A stretch of DNA of 64,000 nucleotides from Tethya wilhelma. Taxonomy: Eukaryota; Porifera; Demospongiae; Tethyida; Tethyidae. The translations under genes were made by a program, and so were the position numbers. Where the stretch lies: NCBI GenBank assembly GCA_964030475.1, contig CAXIPT010000007.1:5214112-5278111 (forward strand), read 5' to 3'. Shown in pieces: positions 37,117 to 47,180 of the stretch; the first letter of the stretch is position 1, and each line of letters opens with the position of its first letter. The notes under the pieces were generated by a model that saw only the letters and a list, made by a program, of their open reading frames with translations, did not search any database and was not told where the DNA came from.

Positions 37117-39066
37117 ATGAGCCAGCGCGAAGAAAAAGGTCTGTTGGCAACGTTAGAAGACCACTGTCTTCTCTACCTCGTCACTCATCTCACGGAGATC
37201 TCACCAGAGGCCATATCTCTCCTACCAAGACACCTCAGGTCAGCTCTACTGAGATGTGTAGCTCCCATTCACCTCTGCTGGTTGGAACAGACCAAAGTAG
37301 GCGAAGGAATCGACACTGAGCCTATCTGGATGACATTTAGCAGTGTACCTTTTCACCGCAATACCTGGGCAATTGTCTATCCAGATGAGAGTGATGGCTG
37401 TCGCATTGAAAATGGTGAAAATACCTCTATGAATTCCAAGAGGTCGTTACGAGACTTGTATGTCGAATACATGTTCTCCTTGTCTCAGAATTACACCAGC
37501 AAGGAGTACATTTCGATACAAGCAAAGCAAGCTCTCTTCGGTCTCTTCAAAGCTCATCTTTCAAAGGATATGTATAGTTTTCTTAAACTTTACAGAGATT
37601 CCCTTAAAGACATCCATTATGAAGGCAGTGCAGAGAAATATTATCTTGCCGAGTTGTGCAGCACATGGGAGCACGATTCAATCATCAAAACGTTGCTGAA
37701 GTATAATGCCATGCCGAAGAAATTTCGCATTCCAGTAAGGTCACAACTTGCTCCCAATGCTGAGCCTACAAACCAACTCCTCCATGCTCTGTCTCGAGCT
37801 AGTGTACATAGTCTAGTCATCTTCAACACAATGACGAACAAAGCTCACGATGAGATTGTATCCCTGATTGTAGAGAGAGTGGTAAAGCGAGAAAATTCCA
37901 CTTTGGAAAACTTAGACGTGCAGTTAACGAATGCAAAAGCACTTCCAACTTTAACAAAGAACTTTTCTGCACCAGACGGTTATGGTAGCTTGAAAGGAAT
38001 CCACGTTTCTCTACCAAGTACCACTTCTGACGTCAATAGAGAGGATATTCAACTGTTTCCTTCCATGATCCACAACCAGAGCTTTCTAGAACATCTCACT
38101 CTTGAAGGTGAGTGGCTATACAAAAAGGGAGGTCTCAGTCTCTCATCGAATGTTTCACCGCTGTTTGGCCGACCATGTTTCAAGCGATTAGATATTGTGT
38201 TCGAAGAGGAACTACCACAGGACGAAATTTGTTCCCTTATCACGTCATTTATCCGATCGAAATCGCACAGCACCCAAGAATTACATCTACGAGGATTTTC
38301 CGTCAATTCAGGCGACCCTACCCCTCAGGACAACACATTGAATGCCACACTGAAAGAAGCCTGGCAGAAGAAATTGAACCACGAGATGATCAAACAACTT
38401 AAGTCCTCCATTGAGGAACGAATAAAACAGCAAGCGTCCGTTTACGGAAACGCAAAACGACAATCGGAAGACGAGTACTCATTTGGCGAACACCTCATCA
38501 CCACGACGATCATTGCCATTCAAAATTGTCGGCTGGAAAAAGTGGGTGTGTTCATCGAAAGTGATTTTTACGATCGACTTCTCGAGAGTCGTCCAGCTAA
38601 GTTTCCCAAGATGAATGGTAACCCGTTTGCTAACGATCAGGGGCTGAAACAGCCGACTGAGGGTGTCACTAAATCAAGAAATATGTTTGACGAAAGAGAG
38701 CAAGGAAGAGTGAAGGAAAATGAAGACTGCTCTTGTGTTAAAGGAACTAAACGAGATGTGTTGTTTGTTGAGACGCCAAATGATGAATCGATGAGTGTTG
38801 ATTCACAGCCGGAGCTGGAAGAGATGGCAACAGAAGTAAAACCACAAAAGATACTCGTCTTCCACAAAGTCAAGTTTCTCAAGCCGTTCTTTCAGTGGCT
38901 GTGCATGCGGTCCAACATCTGTTTGTTAGGACTGGAGATAGAAGTGGCTGAAATTCATAGCAAAAGAGAACTATCTCTCGAAGCGATCTTTGACTCTGAT
39001 CCCCCTCGTCAAATGCTAATGGAACACTTGTACTGTAGTTTCAATGTATACAATAATGATGTATAA
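37117..39066 (+). CDS. Intronless BC-box protein 2 (paralogue of the nested gene)
   Basis: A single frame of 649 aa. Residues 12-21, TLEDHCLLYL, match the BC-box consensus [STP]Lxxx[CS]xxxL. The next block, [21 protein letters not shown], is nearly the same as in the nested gene at 21267 ([21 protein letters not shown]), followed by HRNTWAIVYPDES. The middle part diverges but keeps LEHLTLEGEWLYKKGG against [16 protein letters not shown], consistent with degenerate leucine-rich repeats. The Lys/Glu linker of copy 1 is replaced by a different, polar linker. The C-terminus is conserved (KILVFHKVKFLKPFFQWL..CLLGLEIEVAE..HLYCSFN). Two intronless members at separate places suggest spread by retroposition or by duplication of an intronless ancestor. 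A role as an Elongin BC/Cullin substrate receptor is inferred from the motif only. Confidence 0.85.
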   Translation: MSQREEKGLLATLEDHCLLYLVTHLTEISPEAISLLPRHLRSALLRCVAPIHLCWLEQTKVGEGIDTEPIWMTFSSVPFHRNTWAIVYPDESDGCRIENGENTSMNSKRSLRDLYVEYMFSLSQNYTSKEYISIQAKQALFGLFKAHLSKDMYSFLKLYRDSLKDIHYEGSAEKYYLAELCSTWEHDSIIKTLLKYNAMPKKFRIPVRSQLAPNAEPTNQLLHALSRASVHSLVIFNTMTNKAHDEIVSLIVERVVKRENSTLENLDVQLTNAKALPTLTKNFSAPDGYGSLKGIHVSLPSTTSDVNREDIQLFPSMIHNQSFLEHLTLEGEWLYKKGGLSLSSNVSPLFGRPCFKRLDIVFEEELPQDEICSLITSFIRSKSHSTQELHLRGFSVNSGDPTPQDNTLNATLKEAWQKKLNHEMIKQLKSSIEERIKQQASVYGNAKRQSEDEYSFGEHLITTTIIAIQNCRLEKVGVFIESDFYDRLLESRPAKFPKMNGNPFANDQGLKQPTEGVTKSRNMFDEREQGRVKENEDCSCVKGTKRDVLFVETPNDESMSVDSQPELEEMATEVKPQKILVFHKVKFLKPFFQWLCMRSNICLLGLEIEVAEIHSKRELSLEAIFDSDPPRQMLMEHLYCSFNVYNNDV

Positions 39067-39492
39067 GGATTATGTTTGAAAGAACTTTGAATTCATGAAA
39101 ACTATTATTGAATTTTGTAGAGTTTGACATTACTATAATTTTGGAGTTACCTAGATAATAAAATTGAATCTATCTATTATCATGCAATTAATCATGCATA
39201 AATTATCATGCAATCTATCTATTATCATGCAATTAAGAACAGAGTACAGTCAATGTAATTGTTAACACTCTGTTCAGTGGTAGAGATTGTGTAACTGATG
39301 CAACTCAGATTCAGCTAAATTAATGTATAATTAACTACAAAGAACGGTTTGAGTGGATTCCACAAAATTTTTGACGGTAATTCATGACTTTTTCACACAA
39401 GTTGTTGCTGTATATAGATTGCCCAACGACGCTTTTTTGTTCTGTTTCGTGTTTTTTAACAAACTCTTCAGCCAACCCAATCAATCTGCTCC

Positions 39493-39566
39493 TTAGCCTC
39501 ATTCCCAGGCTCCCTCCCATTTTTCAGCGTGTAATATTCAGGGAGAGAGCCTGGGAACGAGGCTAC
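39493..39566. repeat. Palindromic element, AGCCTCATTCCCAGGCTCCCTCCC hairpin
   Basis: A clear hairpin. The left arm AGCCTCATTCCCAGGCTCCC pairs with the right arm GGGAGAGAGCCTGGGAACGAGGCT, with TTCAGCGTGTAATATTCA as the loop. The best-preserved short member of the family. Confidence 0.75.
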
Positions 39567-39867
39567 TGCTCCTTCCACCAGACTAGCCCAACCTCTAGCT
39601 CTTCTTTGGTTGCTAGTGACCACATGCTATCTGATTTACGATAGCATTCATCAAATGGACCTTGAATGTTAAGGTACTTGTCCAAAAAATGATCCTAAGT
39701 AACACACAACCAATTGGACATGCATAGATGTGCTCAAATTATTGAAAAAAAACATCTGCTTTTTATATAATCTTTAACTTAGCCAGTTAGCATGACATTA
39801 TACTATCAATTAACATTATGACATTGAATAACTGAGTCCAAAGTTACCCACCATGTCTATATATATA

Positions 39868-40094
39868 CCTAGCCTCGTTGACCCCATGCCCTCTCCCTGA
39901 ATACTACACGCTGAAAAAGTTTTGTGCAAACACGTGCATAAATATTTGCTGGGAGAGAGCCTGGGAACGAGGCTAGTACTACACGCTGAAAAAGTTTTGC
40001 GCGCACACGTGCATAAATATTTGCTGGGAGAGAGCCTGGGAACGAGCCTTTCAGCGTGTAGTATTCAGGGAGAGGGCATGGGAACGAGCTAGGC
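39868..40094. repeat. Nested cluster of palindromic elements
   Basis: Three GAG(G/A)GAGCCTGGGAACGAG-type arms and two direct copies of a unit from ACTACACGCTGAAAAAGTTTTG to ATAAATATTTGCTGGGAGAGAGCC. Opposite-strand arms occur at both ends (CTCGTTGACCCCATGCCCTCTCCC and GGGAGAGGGCATGGGAACGAG), so it looks like insertion of one hairpin into another followed by tandem duplication. Confidence 0.65.
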
Positions 40095-40545
40095 TTTATA
40101 TACCAAAGAGTGTCTCCATCCCTCATCAAAATGTTCATCCTGTATCTCATTAAAAACCTATTTATCATGAACGTGAAATCAATCTCTCTTGAGACATGCC
40201 AATGTACGGTCAGTGCCACTGCTGCAATAATATTCAATTTTGTGATAACAACAACAACATACTGCCTCTACCTCAATTGAACCTCACATGCTGGCTTCAT
40301 GTCCAGTTCATGAACCACACAAGACATGCATGCACATGCACTGGTACAATAGGGTTAATTATCATCAACAAAAGCCTAAAAGGGATCACCTATAGAGCGC
40401 TGTGTGTATACTGTATATAGCACAAGCTATGGCATAAATAGCGCTGTGAAGTAGAGCTACAACACTTGCCTCTAGTACTGGAGTCGATCGGAGTTGGACT
40501 GTCTACTGAAATCTGAGCAACAAAAAATTTTATCTGAAACTCATT

Positions 40546-40785
40546 ATGCCTTCCTTGAGGATCACAGGACCAAGCAATGAAACATTCAACATTGCTGCAG
40601 AGTGGGATGAAACTATTGCTGATGTGAAGAGTAAAATTGAACAGAGAGATAGCCAGCGTTATCCAAGGGAGCGCCTTGTACTGTACTACCGAGGAAGTGT
40701 GCTGGAAAATGGAAAAAAGCTTCATGCCTGTGGTTTTCAAGATCAACAAAGTATTTCAGTTCGTCTTGAGATCAATGCTGATTAA
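40546..40785 (+). CDS. Stand-alone ubiquitin-like protein
   Basis: Intronless, 79 aa. The beta-grasp pattern is recognisable: MPSLRITGPSNETFNIAAEW (hairpin), DETIADVKSKIEQR (helix, cf. TVKDIKAKIQ in ubiquitin-type folds), YPRERLVLYYRGSVLENGKK (cf. P..QRLI..GK.LEDG) and a final strand SISVRLEI. The C-terminus is NAD rather than Gly-Gly, so conjugation in the usual way is unlikely without processing. The coding frame fills the whole small gene. It lies between the BC-box gene and an unknown small gene, and may be a non-conjugated ubiquitin-like adaptor. Confidence 0.8.
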   Translation: MPSLRITGPSNETFNIAAEWDETIADVKSKIEQRDSQRYPRERLVLYYRGSVLENGKKLHACGFQDQQSISVRLEINAD

Positions 40786-41615
40786 AAACTCAAGTTTGCA
40801 TTTACCATTATGGCAAAATTTGACTTTTAGGCTTGGATAATATTAATGTAGGAACTATTGAGATTTGAATTGCTATTAGTTAGTATGTGCATGCTATAAT
40901 TATATTGTGTCTATTATTGGTTAAAAAAATTATAAGCATGTAACAGTTACTAAAATTTAATGTCAACTTTTTGATGTAAAAAATGTCACATTTGTATCAA
41001 AAAGCTAAAGAGTGTCTGTAACTTAAAGGTTATATAGGCACCTTTCATTAATTGCAACAGCTTGTATATTATGTGTACGCCTTCATATGACATTGTACTG
41101 ATTTCCTTGTTCAATTGTATTAGTGGATTTTTTAATTCATTGCATAGTGATGGTGTACGTGTGACAATATGTCATGCCTGCACCTTCGGTAGTTAGTAGG
41201 TATAGGTCTGATTAAACAACTTGTGTTATAATTTTGCTCTGTGAAGATGCAATGTAATGTTTCTCTACTACAATTATCATGAACATGTCTCAGACTGTCA
41301 TGTAGCGGTACATTAGCCTCATACCCAGGCTCCTCAGGTATTCATTTGATCTTCTTAGCTTCCCAGTTCAAGTACATGCAACTACATCAATCAACAATGG
41401 TATATACACAACAGTAACCCTGAGCTGTAGATGCAGGGTTGATTACTAAGTCACCTATAGCTATGTTATATCTGCATGCAGTCCATTGGAGCTAGTGTAT
41501 AAAAGACTATGCATTGTCAGTTGTTGCATGCCTGCAGCTCAGCAAGTGAATCGGTGATCGTGATATTCAGACATATAAGTCTTAGAGCAACTCAGTGTGA
41601 AACAAGATCATTGCA
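40786..41615. other. Intergenic spacer
   Basis: No gene is seen. A single AGCCTCATACCCAGGCTCCTC arm (about 41312-41333) of the palindrome family is present without an obvious partner. Confidence 0.5.
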
Positions 41616-42047
41616 ATGGCTCAAATGAGTGAAAAGGAAGCAGCTATGCTCAGAGCTGTGGAGGGAATTAGGACTGCTTTGGATGACCAAGGCCTACTTA
41701 TAAGGACTAGGCCTAGGGGTCAAGCAGTTGGATCTCAAGCTGAACAAATTGGAATTGAAGTGATCCTCACTCTAACATTCTCTGATGGAAATCTTTTGGA
41801 CAATCGATCAATTGGAGTTTTGCGACTAAATCTCACACTGAAAAACATATGGCAAAAAGTAGATGCCTGGGCAAAGAAGTTCACCTCCAACAAGAAAAAG
41901 ATGGATAAAGATAAGAGCTATTATACCTATGGTGGCACCAGATACAATGCTAACAATGAAGAGCAAATGGCCAAGACGCTTCAGGAAGTGGCAAGTGCCC
42001 AGGATCTCCAGAACAACAGAATGGTGGTTACTCTTATTGCGGGATAA
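41616..42047 (+). CDS. Unrecognised intronless 143-aa protein
   Basis: A single frame, ATG at 41616 and TAA at 42045. The N-terminus MAQMSEKEAAMLRAVEGIRTAL is helical and amphipathic. The centre has alternating hydrophobic strands (IGIEVILTLTFSDGNLLDN, SIGVLRLNLTLKNIW). Then comes a Lys-rich stretch (KKFTSNKKKMDKDKSYY), and the protein ends in a helix plus the strand NRMVVTLIAG. No signal peptide, membrane span or known motif. Like the preceding ubiquitin-like gene it is short and intronless. No function assigned. Confidence 0.65.
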   Translation: MAQMSEKEAAMLRAVEGIRTALDDQGLLIRTRPRGQAVGSQAEQIGIEVILTLTFSDGNLLDNRSIGVLRLNLTLKNIWQKVDAWAKKFTSNKKKMDKDKSYYTYGGTRYNANNEEQMAKTLQEVASAQDLQNNRMVVTLIAG

Positions 42048-42749
42048 CCAATTCAAGACAATCAATAAACTGACTCATCTATAGTTTTAGAAAACTTTAA
42101 ACCTAATGATCAACTGAACACATTTTGAATTCTTATGTACCTTTCAGGTTTAGTAGGTAGCTATATATAGTGTTAGTGGTATTATAGCTACAGGAAAACG
42201 AGTCAACATGTATGAATATAAATTATAATTATTCATGAGTCTAAATTTATGACTACTGATCATACAAGCTATTATTTATTAGTGGGCACACACGATAGAG
42301 CAAGCAGCGCTACAGTATACGTGCATGGATATGAGTTAGGATGTATTGTTAAACAGTCAGTTTTGAATTAATACAATTATGGTATTGCACAAAGTGGACT
42401 TTAAGAGCATGCATGATGACAATAATAAATAGCATATAAGGGCATCTAGCACAAACCACATCCACACGCATGCATGCAGAGGTGGTCCAGGGAGCAGGCA
42501 CTATATGTGTCATGTCTCATTGCACATCATATCACAATATGTATTATGAAATTGCCAACTGGGGTTCAAAAGTTAACTAGGCATGAAATTATCAACCCAT
42601 GTATGGATTGAATCAGATACATTCAACACACATCTTACTCATGCATGATTGCATATATAGTGAGTAAACGAGCAAAAAAAAATTAGCTTAGCAAGATAGC
42701 TAAAAATCAGTTTTTACTTGACCACCAAGTGAAATTAACTTGCCACTCT
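42048..42749. other. Intergenic spacer upstream of receptor 1
   Basis: No gene is seen; AT-rich. The last part resembles the region before receptor 2 (46970-47180), for example GAACTTAAATACTTTAGACTATGGATAG there against TTGCCACTCTATGGATAG here, so promoter sequence was duplicated with the gene. Confidence 0.45.
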
Positions 42750-45700
42750 ATGGATAGTCTTACACTAATACTGACTACTCTACTAATTTTGGTGTGTTGC
42801 TGTATGTCATTCAGTAATGGACGTAAGTTGAATTTAAATAGCTTTGCTACACTCTTATGTAGTGCATGGCAGAATGTGTGATTATTTTGTTATAGAGTGT
42901 AGTGAAGGAGACATAAGACTGGTAGGTGGTGCATCTTATTTGGAAGGACGTGTGGAGGTTTGTTCTGCTAACCGCTGGGGTACAGTGTGTCGAGACAGCT
43001 GGGACACACAAGATGCACAAGTTGCCTGTAGACAACTGGGCTTCTCTGGTGTTCAATCATGTAATATAGACATACAGTTAACAAATTCTAATAATACACA
43101 TATATAAAGTTAAATCAATAATATTTGGCCACTTTCAGAATATTAACTGCTGCCTTTCATATCACTATATAATAGCACTAGAATCTGTGCAACCTCAAGC
43201 CCCTGCAGATCAGATCATAGGTCTGGATGATATGAGTTGCAGAGGATCTGAGAACAAACTGCTGAACTGCTTCAAGGGTCACAACTGTCAGCATTTTGAA
43301 GATGTAGCTGTGAAATGCACTCATGATGGTATAAACATGCCAATTATTCATAATTTCATAACTATATGTAGCTACATAAAAATCTACTGACCATGCATTG
43401 GCAAATAATACAAGCATGAGTTACTTGGTAAGACTTAGCATGAATATGAACTGACAGTGTGTATAATAACAACATAATTGCATACACACAGTTGTGAGAT
43501 TGACACTTAGAGGGGCACTCTATTCCAACAACAGCCTAGTGAGACTTGAGGACATTGGAGAACACACCGAATCCTTGCTCTGCATCACCAACAACCAGCA
43601 ATGTTGCTCCACTTCCACTAATGTATCAGGCCAGTGGTACTATCCTAACGGAACTGGTGTGACTGATGAGACAAGTCACCAATTCTACTCTGCAGAATCG
43701 AGCCAAACTGTCCATTTAAGCCATCCACGTAACAGCCAGACTGCTACTGTTCAAACTGGGATCTACCAATGTCAAATACCTGACAGAGATGGTGAACTAG
43801 TATCACTGTTTGTTGGCATCTACTCACAAAATGAAGGTATACTTGGTTCATTGTATAGATATTATAATTTATGTGTATTCAATTGTATTATGCATGATTT
43901 TGTACACACATGCATATGCAGGGAATGTTTCCATAGCGGAAATATTTTACGATAAAGTCAGTGAAACAATCATCTGTGTATCGACTGGTGGACCAGCTAG
44001 CACAGTCATTTGGACAAAGGACAATGATACCCTCAGTTTGGACCAAACTGAGTATACACACTCTCAGATCATTGTAGACCAGGCCAATTCAACTTACGAG
44101 AATAGGCTTCAGTTTGCATCAAAGAGAGAAGAGCTGTCTGGCACTTACACATGCACCATAGGGAATAGTATGAATGAGGATTCAACAAGTCTACAGGTCA
44201 CAGGTATAAGCTGTGAGCATGTATTGCTGTCTAAGGACATGTTATTACAAGCGATAAAATGGAAAATAAATAAGGCAGATTCATAAGGGGGCAGAATGTA
44301 AATACAATTAGCCGCACATAGTTACCTCATTTAAAAATAATTTCTATTTCCATTTTCATGGTTTGTGATTTTTAGTGTGTAGGGATGGCATAACAACTAT
44401 CACTATCAACCATTCAAATCAGAACACTCTACAAGTTTGCTACAATGACGTCTGGTATGATGTGCACGAAAGCTTAAAGACCGTAATTCCACTTCCTCAT
44501 GAGGGGAACTTACTCCTTCAGCCAAACACAACTTCCCTACTTGTGACCTGGGATCCCATTGACGGAGCATTACAGTCAGAGGTGACTTGTTACCGTGGTA
44601 ACAGCAAGGAAATTAGTTTAACACTGTCACAGACTACCGCCTCCATCCTAGTGGGAGGTCTGCTCCCTTCGACCTCCTACAACTGCTGTGTTACTTCACT
44701 CTTAAACAAAACAGAATTTCTTGATTTTATTTCCATTACATGTGCAACTGTCACAACACTGAACCGACTAGAGAATTTTAAACTGATTCCCAGTTCTAAT
44801 ACCATCACCCTGACTTGGTCCACGCCACTACCTAGTGTAATGAGATATGAGGCTATGTGTGTAGTGGAGCATGAAGAAATTACGAAATCGATTCACGATA
44901 CCAATTCCACTTCAACACTATTTAGTGGACTTTCTCCTCAAACCACTTACAACTGTTGCATCACTGCCTACTTAAATGACAGCTCGAATTTTACAGCTTG
45001 CAGTACAGTCACAACACTACCCCAGATGCCTTCAACAACTATGACTCAATTACCTCCTCTACATTTAGAGTCTGAAGCAAACGATAATTTGATTTTACTT
45101 TCATGGAATGCTCTAGACAGCTTTAGTGGAGAATTTGAAATCTCTTGCATGGCTGATGATGTGGAGAATGGGTACTCAGTTGAAATAACAGTGACCACAT
45201 CTGCACATAGAGCACGCCTAAATGGGTTGATTCCTTCCACAGAATACATGTGCTGTGTAACAGTCCTTGTAAATGGAATCAGCTCAATTTCATCAACTGA
45301 ATGTGATACACTTTCAACACACAGCCCTCAAACTACAGAAAACATATTAAGCAGGACAGTTTCGACATACAACCCTCAAACAACAGAAAGCATAGGCCAG
45401 ACAGTTTCCGCGCACAGCCCTCAAACAACAGAAAGCATAGGCCAGACAGTTTCCACACACAGCTCTCAAACAACAGAAAACATGGGTTCACTAGGATGCA
45501 ACCAAAGTGGCACTACAGCACAGACTTCAGGACTTGGTGCTGTGACAGGAGTTCTACTCTTTATCATAGCGGTTTTGATCGTACTCGTGATAGTGACGTG
45601 CGTACGTTATCAAAAAATCCTACGATTGGAAAAGAATATTATTCCTAGAAGTACCTCACCAGGAAGAGAGCCTTTAAGGTAAGCTTATACATCCATTAAT

Positions 45701-46184
45701 ACTGTGCACAACTCTTATTGATTCATTTTGCTCACTTTTTCACAAAAAAATCAACAACATGTAAAGTGATCCAGAAGCTATTTTCAGTATAAAGAACAAA
45801 AGTTACCTCACCCACAATGAAGCAGATGAACAAATTGAACTCAGTGAAAACAAAACAGAAGCAACATCACCAACAGCACCACTAAAAGAAGCTGTGACTA
45901 GTGGTAGCTATGAAGACATAGATTTGCCAATGCGCAGTTCTCACCGAGCTCTAGCCGAGAATAAGAACCCACGACAGCCTGTGAATTCTGTGTACTATGC
46001 CACAATACCAGAAAAACTGACTGGAGGGAGTGATGCGAGACAAAATCCTCGACAGTCGAACGAAAACAATACTTCATATCAAGAGAAAATGCCGAAGCTA
46101 ACTTCACATGATGAGATACACCAGTCAAAAATACCTGGTGATTATGAGGTACCTGTCATGCAGCCACTAAAGAGTGCAATATAG
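42750..46184 (+). CDS. SRCR-Ig-Ig-FN3 transmembrane receptor 1 with ITIM-like tail
   Basis: Seven exons (42750-42822, 42896-43060, 43176-43328, 43492-43836, 43922-44203, 44376-45678, 45767-46184) give 912 aa. The signal peptide is MDSLTLILTTLLILVCCCMS. The SRCR domain ([51 protein letters not shown]) spans exons 2-3. Exon 4 is an Ig-like domain ([16 protein letters not shown]) and exon 5 a second one ([17 protein letters not shown]). Exon 6 holds three FN3-like repeats with a paired-Cys signature ([30 protein letters not shown]). It continues with a Thr/Ser-rich stalk of about four repeats and the membrane helix GVLLFIIAVLIVLVIVTCV. The cytoplasmic exon contains SYEDID and VYYATI, the latter matching the ITIM consensus [SIVL]xYxx[IVL]. 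Many N-glycosylation sites. A sponge-type recognition or adhesion receptor. Confidence 0.88.
45318..45485 (+). repeat. Coding minisatellite, stalk repeats of receptor 1
   Basis: Four imperfect copies of a roughly 48-bp unit encoding (S/T)-x-x-(S/N)-(P/S)-QTTE-(N/S)-x, Thr/Ser-rich, probably an O-glycosylated stalk. Receptor 2 has none of these repeats at the same place. Confidence 0.85.
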
Positions 46185-47180
46185 AAGATGAGATGCTCAA
46201 GAAAATTACTTCTCCTAGTGAAGAATCATGACCTAATATTTTTTTTTGTTTTTATTTATAATATTTTAGCATTATACAAGGATAACACAAATTAGCTTCA
46301 GCTAATACAAGTGTGTGAACCTACATAATAATTATATTTACTGTCCTGCTCCATAAGACGTGTCACAAGACAATGATAAAATAATGAATAATAATCACTG
46401 CCAGCTTACTACTAATATTGTTGTACACCTGTATAATTGTATTAATTATTATAATTTTTATAATGCATGACATTGTATATAATGTAGCAACTACCGTATA
46501 CCGCTTAATTTTCGAGGTTACTAAATTTTCGCGGATTGCGCTATTGTAAACTTTCGTTGAATAAGTTTCACGGATTGATATCAGTCGTGTGCACATGCAT
46601 ATGAGCACGCAATTTTTCGTTGAACATATTTTCGCGGATAACGTTCGATCCGCGAAAACCGCGGGTAAGTACCACGAAAATTAAGCGGTATACGGTATAA
46701 TGTAGTTAGAGGAGTCCGGGGGCATTCCTCAGAAAGTTTTAAGATTTAAGGATGTCATTTGATGCATTTTGAGGCAAGTTATATTAAAACAGTATTAGAA
46801 GGAAAAAAAGGAAATGGACCAAACAAAATGCAGTTTGACATTTATTAATAAGAAGAATTATATAAGCAGTATACATGGGTGGCAGTGCTGAAATTTGGGG
46901 ATGCTTCAGTACCCACAAGCACCTACTTGCATTGTCTACTACTTTGCACAATACTATATAAATGAAAATGCCAAGTAAGATCAAAGTTAACTACCCATGA
47001 AATTATTGACCTAATAATATTGCATGCATGAATGGGTATATATTCAACGCACACTCTAATTTAGTCTATAGCAAGTATAAGGCAAAAAAGACAGTTTGGA
47101 TCTTAGTGTGCTAGATAGCTATTGTAAACCATCAGTTTAAAATTTGTGCTTGACCAAGTTGAACTTAAATACTTTAGACT
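46185..47180. other. Intergenic region between the two receptors
   Basis: No gene is seen; it contains the TA-flanked inverted-repeat element at 46494-46695. Confidence 0.5.
46494..46695. mobile_element. MITE with 21-bp terminal inverted repeats and TA target duplication
   Basis: The left end CCGTATACCGCTTAATTTTCG is the exact reverse complement of the right end CGAAAATTAAGCGGTATACGG. The flanks are TA at 46492-46493 and 46696-46697. Further internal inverted homology (AAATTTTCGCGGATTG / CCGCGAAAA) makes the 202-bp element largely palindromic. TA duplication fits the Tc1/mariner class. No coding capacity. Confidence 0.85.

Larger units (their letters stand above)
39067..40545. other. Repeat-rich intergenic region
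   Basis: No gene is seen. It contains a short tandem of TATCATGCAAT(C/T) units at 39175-39235 and two clusters of the AGCCTCGTTCCCAGGCTC palindrome family. The last 100 bp before 40546 look like the 5' leader of the ubiquitin-like gene. Confidence 0.6.

Noticed and set aside
40390..40749. 119-aa minus-strand frame over the ubiquitin-like gene
   Set aside because: The opposite frame has a clear ubiquitin-like fold; this one is its shadow.
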